The notes beneath the pieces are model-generated. The model was not told the origin of the DNA. It worked only from the letters and a program-made list of their open reading frames with translations, and ran no database searches. Positions 9,249 through 16,832 of a DNA stretch of 64,000 nucleotides are shown one piece after another. Each line of letters opens with the position of its first letter. Within the stretch, counting starts at the first letter, position 1. Source of the stretch: JAGWBD01 sp965197455 (GTDB taxonomy: Bacteria > Chloroflexota > Anaerolineae > Aggregatilineales > Phototrophicaceae); the NCBI GenBank assembly GCA_965197455.1, contig OZ240208.1, forward strand, positions 124,001 to 188,000, read 5' to 3'. The translations under genes and the position numbers were made by a program.

Positions 9249-9529
9249 ATGAGCGAAGCGCCACGTGCGACAATTTACGGGGCCCACTGGTGCCCGGATT
9301 GTCGGCGTTGCAAGACTTTCATGGGCGAGCACGGTGTGCCCTGCAAATGGCTCGAATCCTTGAGCATCCCGAGATGACCGGTGGCAAGCGTGTACTTCCA
9401 ACGATTATCTTCGCCGCCGGGGACGTGCGCGAGGGCAGCACCAGGCAGGTCGCTGCAGCAGCTGGCGAGGGGGTCACGGCGGCCATGCTGGTGCGTGAAT
9501 ATCTCAAGGGTGTCAAGTTCAGGATTTAG
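9249..9529 (+). pseudogene. Glutaredoxin-family protein, frameshifted
   Basis: From ATG 9249 the frame reads through IYGAHWCPDCRRCKTFMGEHGV, a glutaredoxin active site (CPDC), and then stops at 9372-9374. The rest of the family pattern, EHPEMTGGKRVLPTIIF with the cis-proline region, continues in another frame to the stop at 9529. A single missing base near 9349-9352 (around the WLE/ILEHPE join) would explain the break. About ten residues normally found between HPE and GGKR also seem to be absent. It is either a decaying gene or a sequencing error. It lies 31 bases upstream of the thiol peroxidase start, so the pair would have been a thiol-redox unit. Confidence 0.72.
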
Positions 9530-9560
9530 GACCTGGGATTCAGGCAGTGGAGGGGCAAAA

Positions 9561-10076
9561 GTGAGCGACCGGACAGTCACTTGTCCCGGCGACATGATTG
9601 TACATCTCGACGGGCCGCGGCTGGCTGCCGGTGATGAGGCGCCGGAAGTCGTTGTCGAGAGCAAGTTCCACACGCCGTTTCGTCTGCTGGATGATACTCA
9701 GGGCAAGATTCGTCTGGTCAGCTCTGTGCCCAGCCCGGACACTGCAATTTGCAACGAACAGACTCGTATGCTCAGCAAGGAACTGGCCGCAATGGGCGAG
9801 GATTTTGCCTTCCTGACCATCAGTATGGATCTGCCTTTCGCGCAGGACCGCTGGTGTGCAGATGCCGGGGTGTCGCGCAATGTGGTGCTATCGGACTACC
9901 GCGACGGGACCTTTAGCCTGGCCTACGGTACTTCCATCCACGAATTGAGGATTCTGCACCGCGCCCTCTTCGTCATCAATGACGAGGACTACATTTGCTA
10001 TGTGCAGTACCTGCCCGAAGTCCACGAGCATCCCGATTACACAACCGCAATGAACGTCCTGCGCGGGCTCGCCTGA
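9561..10076 (+). CDS. tpx: Thiol peroxidase (Tpx-type peroxiredoxin)
   Basis: Reduces hydroperoxides with thioredoxin/glutaredoxin-type electron donors, cytoplasmic. 171 aa from GTG 9561, chosen because GGAGGGG sits five bases upstream and because earlier in-frame codons read through the glutaredoxin tail. The peroxidatic Cys64 is in SSVPSPDTAICNEQTR and the resolving Cys99 in LPFAQDRWCADAG, both in the Tpx-specific context FLTISMDLPFAQ. The C-terminus YLPEVHEHPDYTTAMNVL matches the Tpx pattern YVPEVTxEPDYDAAL. A second divergent copy of the last 22 codons is found at 14822-14890. A bidirectional terminator follows. Confidence 0.93.
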   Translation: MSDRTVTCPGDMIVHLDGPRLAAGDEAPEVVVESKFHTPFRLLDDTQGKIRLVSSVPSPDTAICNEQTRMLSKELAAMGEDFAFLTISMDLPFAQDRWCADAGVSRNVVLSDYRDGTFSLAYGTSIHELRILHRALFVINDEDYICYVQYLPEVHEHPDYTTAMNVLRGLA

Positions 10077-10138
10077 CGCGGCGTTGAGGGGAATAAACGT
10101 GTTTGTTGGTGCAGAGCTGTGGCGTTCAATCTCGAAAA

Positions 10139-10158
10139 CGAGGCAGAACAGAGCCTCG
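10139..10158. terminator. Bidirectional terminator between tpx and the sugar kinase gene
   Basis: CGAGGC at 10139-10144 pairs with GCCTCG at 10153-10158 across an eight-base loop. ATTTTA follows on the plus strand and GTTTTCG on the minus strand, so it can end both convergent transcripts. Confidence 0.65.
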
Positions 10159-10161
10159 ATT

Positions 10162-11097
10162 TTACTCTTTGGCCAGGCGTTCCAGCGCCTCTGGCAGTGT
10201 CGGCAAGTTGGTCTGGCAACCGACGGCTTCCACAACATAGCTGGCAACGCTTGCCCCGAGGCGGATGGCGGCTGGCAGCGCTTGCCCATGCGCCAGTCCC
10301 ACCGCCAATCCCGCAACGAAGCCATCGCCGGCGCCGGTGGAGTCAACGACGCGACGTGGGAGGATGGCCGGGCAGGATGCGCTGGCCCCTGCCATCTGCC
10401 AGCTTGCGCCTGCCGCGCCATGCGTACGGATAATGGCTGATAGCCCCATCTCCAGTAGCGCACACGCCTCATCACAATCCAGCAGCGAGACGAGTTGCGT
10501 CAGCTCATGCCCGGTGCAGACCAGGATGTCTGATGTGGCAATGAAGGCAGCGGCCAGCGCCGGCGCCGTCGCCAGGGCGCCGCTCAATATCACGCGTGCA
10601 TCACCCGCCCGCGCCAACTCGGCTGCGCGCAGGGTGAAACGGTCGAAGCGATAGGTGACGACGGCCACTTTCCCCGCTGCGACGGTGGCCGCATCCGGCG
10701 CGTATTCTTCCTGCCGCGCGGCGACACCAATTTGCGACAGGCAGACAGAATTTCCACCGGCATCACGGAACAGGAAACTGTGCCCGCAGCGCTCGTCGAC
10801 GCTGACTTGCACCGCCCGCTGGTCAACGCCACGCTCATCCAGATACGCTGAGTAGCCACGGGTACGGAAGTCAGCGCCGACGACGCTCACCAGGGCTGCC
10901 CGCGCTCCCAACCGCGCGGCGCCCACCGCCACATTGGGCGCGCAACCGCCGAAATACACGCGCTCCACTTCGTCGACCGGGCCGCGAATTTGCACCGTAT
11001 CGCCCGGCGCGGGCAGAGAAATTACCTCAAGCAGGTGGTCAAAATTTGTCCACGAGCCGACGGCGACGTCATCATATTCGGGTGTGGGCCCGCTCAT
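10162..11097 (-). CDS. PfkB-family carbohydrate kinase
   Basis: Ribokinase/PfkB fold, phosphorylates a sugar or nucleoside with ATP, cytoplasmic. 311 aa from ATG 11097, which overlaps the stop of the amidohydrolase by four bases (ATGA). The N-terminal substrate region contains VYFGGCAPNVAVGAARLGAR, the PfkB signature 1 pattern with the GG hinge. Signature 2 is DSTGAGDGFVAGLAVGLA, with the anion hole GAGD and catalytic Asp near residue 255. Substrate is not assignable. It is the last gene of a minus-strand operon with an amidohydrolase and an ABC transporter, suggesting catabolism of an imported compound. Confidence 0.88.
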   Translation of the reverse strand: MSGPTPEYDDVAVGSWTNFDHLLEVISLPAPGDTVQIRGPVDEVERVYFGGCAPNVAVGAARLGARAALVSVVGADFRTRGYSAYLDERGVDQRAVQVSVDERCGHSFLFRDAGGNSVCLSQIGVAARQEEYAPDAATVAAGKVAVVTYRFDRFTLRAAELARAGDARVILSGALATAPALAAAFIATSDILVCTGHELTQLVSLLDCDEACALLEMGLSAIIRTHGAAGASWQMAGASASCPAILPRRVVDSTGAGDGFVAGLAVGLAHGQALPAAIRLGASVASYVVEAVGCQTNLPTLPEALERLAKE

Positions 11098-11888
11098 GTA
11101 GATGCGGCGGGGAAGCCCCAGATGCGCTCGGCGTTCTTGTGGAAGATCAACTCCAGCTCCGCGTCGCTGAAGCGACATTCCTCTACCTTGACGCGCTCTA
11201 CCAGCGGCGACTGGAAGGGCGCATCGCTGCCATATAGCAAACGCCCGGCGCTGACAGCGCGCACGAAGGCCTTGATATCGTAGGGCCAGGCCTGGCTCAT
11301 ATCGGCGAAGACACTGGGTGTCTCTTTACAGACGAGAATGGTCTCCGTCAGGTAATCGTGCAAACCGATGTGCGCGATGATGACCTTCACCTGCGGGTAC
11401 TGGCGCGCCGCGTAGCCCTGCAGCGAGGGCAAGTCGCGACCGGGATGTCCGGAATGGAAGAGGATCGGGATGTCGTATTTCCCCGCCGCCTCGAAAACCG
11501 GGCCGATCACTTGCAGGCTGGCTGGATTGTAGAAATCGGCGCGCGCGACCATCTTGATGCCCCCCAGGCCGCGTTCTTCCACAAAATACCGTACCGTCTC
11601 CCAAACGAATTCCTCGCCGAAGAGCGGATTCAGGCGTATCGCGCCGACGAGCCGGTCCGGGCAGGTGGCGACGGCGCGCGCGACGGCCTCATTTGCCTGC
11701 CGATAGTCGGTGTCGTGCGGCGGATTGAGGATGCGGTCAGGTGGCAGCAGCACGCCGCAGTCAAGAGAATAATCATCCAGCATGCGGATGATGGATGCGG
11801 GTTGGTCGTATTGCACATAGGGCACGATGAGATGCTCGGCGATGGCCGGATCCGTACCAAAATGCATATGCGCGTCGATGATCGTCAT
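11094..11888 (-). CDS. Amidohydrolase-2 family metal-dependent hydrolase/decarboxylase
   Basis: TIM-barrel amidohydrolase_2 protein, 264 aa, usual length. The N-terminus MTIIDAHMHFG carries the HxH metal motif, ILFHSGHPG the strand-5/6 His, and LLYGSDAPFQSP the strand-8 Asp. IIAHIGLHDYL provides a further His. Families with this layout include ACMSD-type decarboxylases and 2-pyrone-4,6-dicarboxylate or lactone hydrolases; the reaction is not determined here. It sits between the binding-protein pseudogene and the sugar kinase, with a hairpin in the 63-base gap upstream. Confidence 0.85.
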   Translation of the reverse strand: MTIIDAHMHFGTDPAIAEHLIVPYVQYDQPASIIRMLDDYSLDCGVLLPPDRILNPPHDTDYRQANEAVARAVATCPDRLVGAIRLNPLFGEEFVWETVRYFVEERGLGGIKMVARADFYNPASLQVIGPVFEAAGKYDIPILFHSGHPGRDLPSLQGYAARQYPQVKVIIAHIGLHDYLTETILVCKETPSVFADMSQAWPYDIKAFVRAVSAGRLLYGSDAPFQSPLVERVKVEECRFSDAELELIFHKNAERIWGFPAAST

Positions 11889-11906
11889 GTGCCAGCCTGA
11901 TTGTAT

Positions 11907-11938
11907 ATTGGAGAGGCCGCCGCAACGGCCCCTCCAAT
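11907..11938 (-). terminator. Hairpin after the binding-protein gene
   Basis: Thirteen-base arms 11907-11919 and 11926-11938 pair with one mismatch around a six-base loop. It lies 14 bases beyond the end of the nitrate/sulfonate-type binding-protein gene and before the amidohydrolase start. Its place matches the hairpin at 5389-5414, also directly behind a binding-protein gene. Confidence 0.6.
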
Positions 11939-11951
11939 TCTCTGTCTTGCG

Positions 11952-13078
11952 CTATTCCTCTGATTCTTCTTCGTCATACATATCGCCATACGCTTCCAGA
12001 TAGGCTGCGTGGATTTCTTCCATCAGGAAGACGCCTTCGGTGGGCACCGGCTCCATGATGACGCCGCTGACGTTCACGAAGTAATCATTCGTGTCGTCCC
12101 AGCGCGCACGCCTGTAGCTGTAGCCATCTTCAGACAGGACGTCGCGCTTGATTTCGCTCGGGTTGAGCGGATAATGCTCGTAGCCCTGCCAGAACACCTT
12201 GAAGCCATCAACGGTCATGTTGGCGCCGGTCTGGGTATTGAGGACATCCAGGATGATGGCAGCGCTTCATCCGTGTTCTCTTCGACGTAATTGATGATGC
12301 GGAACCAGACGTGCAGCAGTTTCACCAGGGTTTCCTGGTTTTCGGCTGCGTAATCCGGCGTGGTGATGATGCCGTTGAGCGGCGGCGGCGCCAGGTCTGC
12401 GCCGACGACAATCGGCTTGTAACCTTATTCCGTCGCACGCGTGCGTTGCGGGATACCGCCCAGGTAGAAGTCGCCCGTGCCGGAGAGGAAGGCAGCCAGG
12501 CCTTCGTCCGGATTCAGGTCAATAATTGTGATGTCCATGTCGGGGTCCAGGCCGACACGCGCCGCCGAACCCACCACCGCCTGGCCCATATCGGTATTGC
12601 CAGTGGTTACGACGGTATTCCCTTTCACCTGTTCCAGCGCCGCGACGACGGCATCCGCGCGTTCCAGCCCTTCTTCTTCGAATTCCTCAACCGACTTGAA
12701 TTCCGGCTTTGCCATCAAGGCCGCGCCGCCGCCGAAAATGTTGAAGCCGTAGACGTAAGCGAACTGGAACGCATCGAAGGTGGCAATGACCGAGGAGATG
12801 TTGTTGATGGCGACATCAACTTCGCCGGCGGCCAGCGCCTCTTGTACTTCCGTCCAGCCGAGGATGACGAATTCGACATCGAGTCCTTCTTCCGCATACC
12901 AACCAAATTCCTGCCCGAGGATGGGCAGCAACGTATCCTGGAACGGCGATACACCATAACGGACGCTGACCATCTCATCCTGGGCCTGCACGCCGGTGAT
13001 GGCGAAGACCACCACCAGCAGGACAAGCAAAATCTCGCGAGTTCTCTTACCTTGCAGTACTTCCTCCTTCAGGAACAA
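11952..13078 (-). pseudogene. ABC transporter substrate-binding protein (SsuA/TauA/NMT1-like), interrupted
   Basis: Reassembled across frames, this is about 370 codons of an NMT1/SsuA-type binding protein: signal peptide ending GVQA/QDE, then VRYGVSPFQDTLLPILGQEFGWYAEEGLDVEFV, EALAAGEVDVAINN and YVYGFNIFGGG. An in-frame TAA at 12427-12425 interrupts it. The same frame continues for about 55 codons (KPIVVGADLAPPPLNGIITTPDYA), then a frameshift near 12258-12268 moves the C-terminus (DVLNTQTGANMTVDGFKVFW) to another frame that ends at 11952. The best ribosome site (AGGAGGA) precedes a CTG at 13057 rather than ATG; the open frame starts at TTG 13078. Two independent lesions make loss of function likely unless they are sequence errors. 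Confidence 0.75.
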
Positions 13079-13133
13079 TTCTCTGGCAATCTGCCAGTGG
13101 ACAACCTCAGCTGTGAAACGCTTGTATGTTAAT

Positions 13134-13922
13134 CTAGCGTTCAGCGTCTCGTTCCGTCCAGCGCGTCAGACGGCGGGTGAAGTAGTGAAGCAGCCGATCC
13201 GCCAGCGCCGCCTCGATGCCGATGATGATGATACCAAGCAGGATCGTCTGTGTATTCAGGTTGCGGCGCGCGACCATGATCATGAAGCCGATGCCCTCTT
13301 GCGCGTCCATCAACTCCGCCGCGATCATCAAGCCGAATGCCAGCGCCAGGGCCACACGCCAGCCGGCGATCAACTCGGGCACGATGGCCGGCAGAATAAC
13401 GGTGCGGTAGATGTGGTCCTGCTCTGCGCCGAGCGAGCGCGCTGCCTGAATGTAAATGCGTGGCACGTTGCGCACCGCCTCGATGGTGCTCACGACCATG
13501 ACCATGAAGCAACCCAGCCCGGCCAGCAAAATCTGCCCGAACATACCGATGCCGAACCAGAGGATGAAGAAAGGGATGAGAGCGATGGGTGGAACGGGAC
13601 GGAGCGATTCGAGGACCGGCTCCAGCAACGCGAAGACCACCCGATAACGGCTCATCACCAGGCCGACCAACACCCCCAGCGCCGAACCGGCGAGGAAACT
13701 GATGCTCACACGGTAGAAGGTAACCAGAGCCTGGCGCAATATCGTGCTACGTACCTGCACCAGCGTATCCAGCACACGATCCTGACTCGGCAATTTGAGT
13801 GAAGAGACCAGCCCCCATTCCGTGGTAACAAGGTACCAGCAGAGGAAGACCAGCAGGATCGATGCCAGGCTGATGCTGCGCTTGCGCCGCGTTCGCTGGC
13901 GTACGCCTTCTTCCGGCAACAT
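13134..13922 (-). CDS. ssuC: ABC transporter permease (SsuC/TauC/NrtB type)
   Basis: Inner-membrane permease, 262 aa, full family length and uninterrupted. About six helices; the BPD_transp_1 EAA loop is IYIQAARSLGAEQDHIYRTVILPAIVPELIAGWRVALA, a very good match to the SsuC/TauC type. The N-terminal helix follows a basic stretch RQRTRRKR. The start overlaps the final codon of the ATPase gene by one base. Its partner ATPase and binding-protein genes are broken, so the open permease may simply not yet have decayed. Confidence 0.88.
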   Translation of the reverse strand: MLPEEGVRQRTRRKRSISLASILLVFLCWYLVTTEWGLVSSLKLPSQDRVLDTLVQVRSTILRQALVTFYRVSISFLAGSALGVLVGLVMSRYRVVFALLEPVLESLRPVPPIALIPFFILWFGIGMFGQILLAGLGCFMVMVVSTIEAVRNVPRIYIQAARSLGAEQDHIYRTVILPAIVPELIAGWRVALALAFGLMIAAELMDAQEGIGFMIMVARRNLNTQTILLGIIIIGIEAALADRLLHYFTRRLTRWTERDAER

Positions 13923-14716
13923 CAGACGGCAGGCTCCGCTTCGTTCTGGCTGAGTATGTCCATCAATTGTTGCCGCAGCGCCTGAAAGCTGGCGCTGGTT
14001 TTGCGGCGCGGATCCAGCTCGCGTTCAAAGGGCACAGCAACATCCGCCGCCGCCCGCGCCGGGCGGGGCGTCATCACGGCCACGCGATCGCCGATGAAGA
14101 GCGCTTCCTCGATGTCATGCGTCACGAAGAGGATGGTCAGCGCTTCTTCCTGCCACAGGCGCAGCAGCTCGATTTGCATTTTCTCCTTGGTCAGCACGTC
14201 CAGTGCGCCGAAAGGCTCGTCCATCAGCATGATGGCCGGTTTGTTGGCGTAGGCGCGGGCCAGGTCGACGCGCTTCTTCATACCGCCGGAGAGTTGTAAC
14301 GGGTAGAGATCGCGATATTCTGCCAGGCCGACGAGGGCCAGCAGCCGCTCGACGATGGGCGACACTTCACTGGCGGACAAACCGCGCGCATTCGGGCCGT
14401 AGGCCAGGTTCTGCGCCACCGTAAGCCAGGGGAAAATGGAATCCTGCTGAAAGACGACCGCGCGCTCCGCCCCCGGCCCGGACACCGCTGCGCCATCGAC
14501 GAGAACATTGCCAGCGCTCGGCGCGAGGAAACCGGCCACAAGATTCAGCAGGATCGATTTGCCGCAGCCCGAGGGTCCGACGAGGCAAACGATTTCGTTG
14601 GTGGCGATTTACAGGTTCGTTTCATCCAGCGCAGCGACGGGGACCTGCGGCGTGGCAAAGGTTTTGCGGACGGCAACCAACTCTATTTTGGGTGAAGCAG
14701 TCTTCTCTGTTGCCAC
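13922..14716 (-). pseudogene. ssuB: ABC transporter ATP-binding protein (SsuB/TauB type) with in-frame stop
   Basis: From GTG 14716, preceded by AGGGGAAA, the frame reads KIELVAVRKTFATPQVPVAALDETNL and meets TAA at 14611-14609. It then continues in the same frame with EIVCLVGPSGCGKSILLNLVAGF (Walker A), LQLSGGMKKRVDLARAY (signature) and IMLMDEPFGALD (Walker B) to the stop at 13922. The stop replaces a codon in the second beta strand, just before Walker A, so only a downstream restart lacking Walker A could be made. Family members are about 250-265 aa, the length spanned here. One base change would restore it. Confidence 0.8.
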
Positions 14717-14751
14717 TTTCCCCTGACCTTGTGCGACAGGCGCCGCGGGCT

Positions 14752-14780
14752 ATTATAATGCGGGCACGCGTTGGTCTCAA
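14752..14780 (-). promoter_or_regulatory. Promoter of the SsuBCA-like operon
   Basis: On the minus strand TTGAGA (14780-14775), a 17-base spacer and a perfect TATAAT (14757-14752) stand 36 bases before the GTG of the ATPase gene. The same sequence contains a plus-strand TATAAT at 14754-14759 but without a good -35. Confidence 0.6.
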
Positions 14781-14821
14781 CCATTGAGAAATGATATTTT
14801 GCCAGGCACGTTAGCTGTGCG

Positions 14822-14890
14822 TATTTTCCCGAGCTCCACGAGCACCCCGCTTGCACGACCGCGATGAATGTCCTGCGTGGGCTCGCCTGA
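14822..14890 (+). repeat. Second, divergent copy of the tpx 3' end
   Basis: These 69 bases translate to YFPELHEHPACTTAMNVL followed by RGLA and TGA, aligning without gaps to the last 22 codons plus stop of tpx (10008-10076). By eye 57 of 69 bases agree, and 8 of the 12 differences are at third codon positions, so the copy evolved as coding sequence before being cut off. No upstream tpx sequence remains in frame. Together with tpx it brackets the minus-strand kinase/hydrolase/ABC block. Confidence 0.8.
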
Positions 14891-14991
14891 GTGGCAGCCA
14901 CTGGCGGGAAAGGGCGCTTGCAGCGTGGCGCCGGGAACTTGCCCTGGCCCTGGTTGCTCGTTGACCCTGTTGACCGCAAGGGAGGGACCTT

Positions 14992-15744
14992 ATGCCGCAG
15001 CAGCTGGCAATCCTGATTTCCGGTGGCAACGTCGGCCTTGGCCGGGCGACGGCCCTGCGCTTCGCACGCGCTGGCGCGCAGATCATGGTGGCGGCGCGCA
15101 ACGCAACCACGGCGCAAGAGACCCTGCAACTGATCCACGCGGCCGGGGCGCAGGGACACTTTGTCGCCTGTGATGTGCGTGACGAGCAGCAATGCGATCA
15201 GGCCGTGGCAGAGACGGTCGCCCGCTTCGGACGCCTGGACGTGCTGGTCAACAACGCCGGCAGCATCATACGCCGGCTTACCGTGGCGCAACTCACCACG
15301 GCGCAATGGCATGAAATGATGGACGTCAATCTGAATGGCGCGTTCTATCTTAGCCGCGCGGCCCTGCCGCATTTGCTGGCCACGCGCGGCAACATAGTCA
15401 ACGTCGCCTCCTATGCCGGCCTGGTGGGCTTCGCCGGGTCGGCGGCCTACTGCGCCGCCAAGGGCGCCCTGGTGCAGTTGACGCGCGCCATGGCGCTGGA
15501 CCACGCGGCGGAGGGCATCCGTGTCAACTGCGTCTGCCCGGGTAGTGTGCGCACGCCCATGATCGAGGCAGCCTGGGAGCAGCATGGCCCGGGCGCGGCC
15601 GAAGCCTGGGCGGAGAAGCATCCCCTGGGTCGCATCGCCGAACCGGAAGAGGTGGCCGAGGCGATCTACTGGCTGGCCTCCGCCGCCGGGAGCTTTGTGA
15701 CGGGCGTCGCGCTGCCGGTGGACGGCGGCATTACCGCTGGCTAG
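14992..15744 (+). CDS. Short-chain dehydrogenase/reductase
   Basis: Classical SDR of 250 aa, NAD(P)-dependent oxidoreductase in the cytoplasm. The cofactor motif is SGGNVGLG (residues 10-17), with Ser replacing the usual Thr of TGxxxGxG. NNAG is at 89-92; the catalytic Ser is in NIVNVASYAG and the YxxxK motif is YCAAKGAL. VNCVCPGSVRTPM is the normal post-catalytic segment and FVTGVALPVDGGITAG the normal C-terminus, as in FabG-like and sugar or polyol dehydrogenases. GGGAGGGACC forms the ribosome site. Substrate unknown. Its stop codon shares the palindrome CTAG with the convergent dipeptidase. Confidence 0.92.
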   Translation: MPQQLAILISGGNVGLGRATALRFARAGAQIMVAARNATTAQETLQLIHAAGAQGHFVACDVRDEQQCDQAVAETVARFGRLDVLVNNAGSIIRRLTVAQLTTAQWHEMMDVNLNGAFYLSRAALPHLLATRGNIVNVASYAGLVGFAGSAAYCAAKGALVQLTRAMALDHAAEGIRVNCVCPGSVRTPMIEAAWEQHGPGAAEAWAEKHPLGRIAEPEEVAEAIYWLASAAGSFVTGVALPVDGGITAG

Positions 15745-16775
15745 CAGCCCCAGACCTGTTCAAATACGCGCAGCCAGTTGCCGCCCAGCAGGGCCGCCAG
15801 GTCCTCGCGCGAAATGCCACGTTTCACCAGCTCCGCCACAAAAACCGGCATCTGGTCCGCGCTGTGACAGTCGGGAATCCAGTTGTCCAGCATGTCCGGG
15901 CCGATGGATGATTCGACCAACGCGAGTTTGCTCACTTCGCGCAGCGTGCCTTCGAGAAAGTCTGTGCCGATGCCGAAGTGCTCGATGCCGACCAGGTCGA
16001 CCATGTGCTGCAGGTGGTCGGCCATGCGCGCGCAGCTGGGCGGATCGTCGATGTAGCCGCCGTAGAAGTTGAGGCCGATGACGCCGCCGCAATCAGCAAT
16101 CGCGCGAATCTGGTCGTCGGTCAGGTTGCGCGGATGATCGTAGACGGCGCGCGCGTTGCTGTGCGAGGCGACCAGTGGCCCGTCGACGACCTCGATCGCG
16201 TCCCAGAAGCCCGGCTGCGCCAGGTGGCTGACGTCAAAAATAACCTTGTCTTTACAGAGACCACGCAACGCCTCTTGGCCGGCGTCGGTCAGGCCGCCGG
16301 GATTACGCACGCCGGTGCCGTCGGCGAAGGCGTTGCGGCGCTCCCAGGTGAAGGCGACCATGTGCACGCCAAGACGACTGAGCGCGCGCAGCACCCGGGC
16401 GTCGCCGCCGAGGCCGTCGCAGCCCTCCAGGGCCAGCACGCCGGCCAGCTTGCCGCTGGCAGTGATATTGCGAATGTCGCTCACGCTGTGCGCCAGCTCC
16501 ATTGCGCTGTTATCACTCTCCACATCTTCCAGCGCCGCCTCAAGCGTGCGCAGGATTTCGCGCAGGCCCAGGCCGGGCAGGAAGCGGTCATCGACGTAGA
16601 CGGGCAACACCTGCACGTCGATGCCGCCTTTGCGCATCAGGGGTGCCCAGTAGCCGGAGAGCGCGCCGCGTTCGCCCCTGTGATGACGGGCAAGGACGTC
16701 CATCAAAATGTCGTGATGGGAATCAATGAAGAACAACTCCTGACAAAGTGACTCTGCTTGCTGCTGGAATTGCAT
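15741..16775 (-). CDS. Membrane dipeptidase family (peptidase M19)
   Basis: Zinc dipeptidase of the renal-dipeptidase type, 344 aa. The N-terminus FFIDSHHDILMDVL carries the HxD zinc motif (normally DGHND/DSHxD), LALEGCDGLGGD the bridging Glu, and VFDVSHLAQPGFWDAI and LVASHSNARAVYDHPRNLTDDQI the metal-binding His and SHS(N)AR motif. GIGTDFLEG is the strand-8 Asp region. There is no signal peptide, so it probably acts in the cytoplasm on imported dipeptides, fitting the peptide transporter nearby. It is divergent from the FAD oxidase gene. Confidence 0.92.
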   Translation of the reverse strand: MQFQQQAESLCQELFFIDSHHDILMDVLARHHRGERGALSGYWAPLMRKGGIDVQVLPVYVDDRFLPGLGLREILRTLEAALEDVESDNSAMELAHSVSDIRNITASGKLAGVLALEGCDGLGGDARVLRALSRLGVHMVAFTWERRNAFADGTGVRNPGGLTDAGQEALRGLCKDKVIFDVSHLAQPGFWDAIEVVDGPLVASHSNARAVYDHPRNLTDDQIRAIADCGGVIGLNFYGGYIDDPPSCARMADHLQHMVDLVGIEHFGIGTDFLEGTLREVSKLALVESSIGPDMLDNWIPDCHSADQMPVFVAELVKRGISREDLAALLGGNWLRVFEQVWGC

Positions 16776-16832
16776 GACTGCCTCCTGGCGGGCTATGCTC
16801 GCGCGCGGGAGTATGCCACAAGGGAGCTACAA

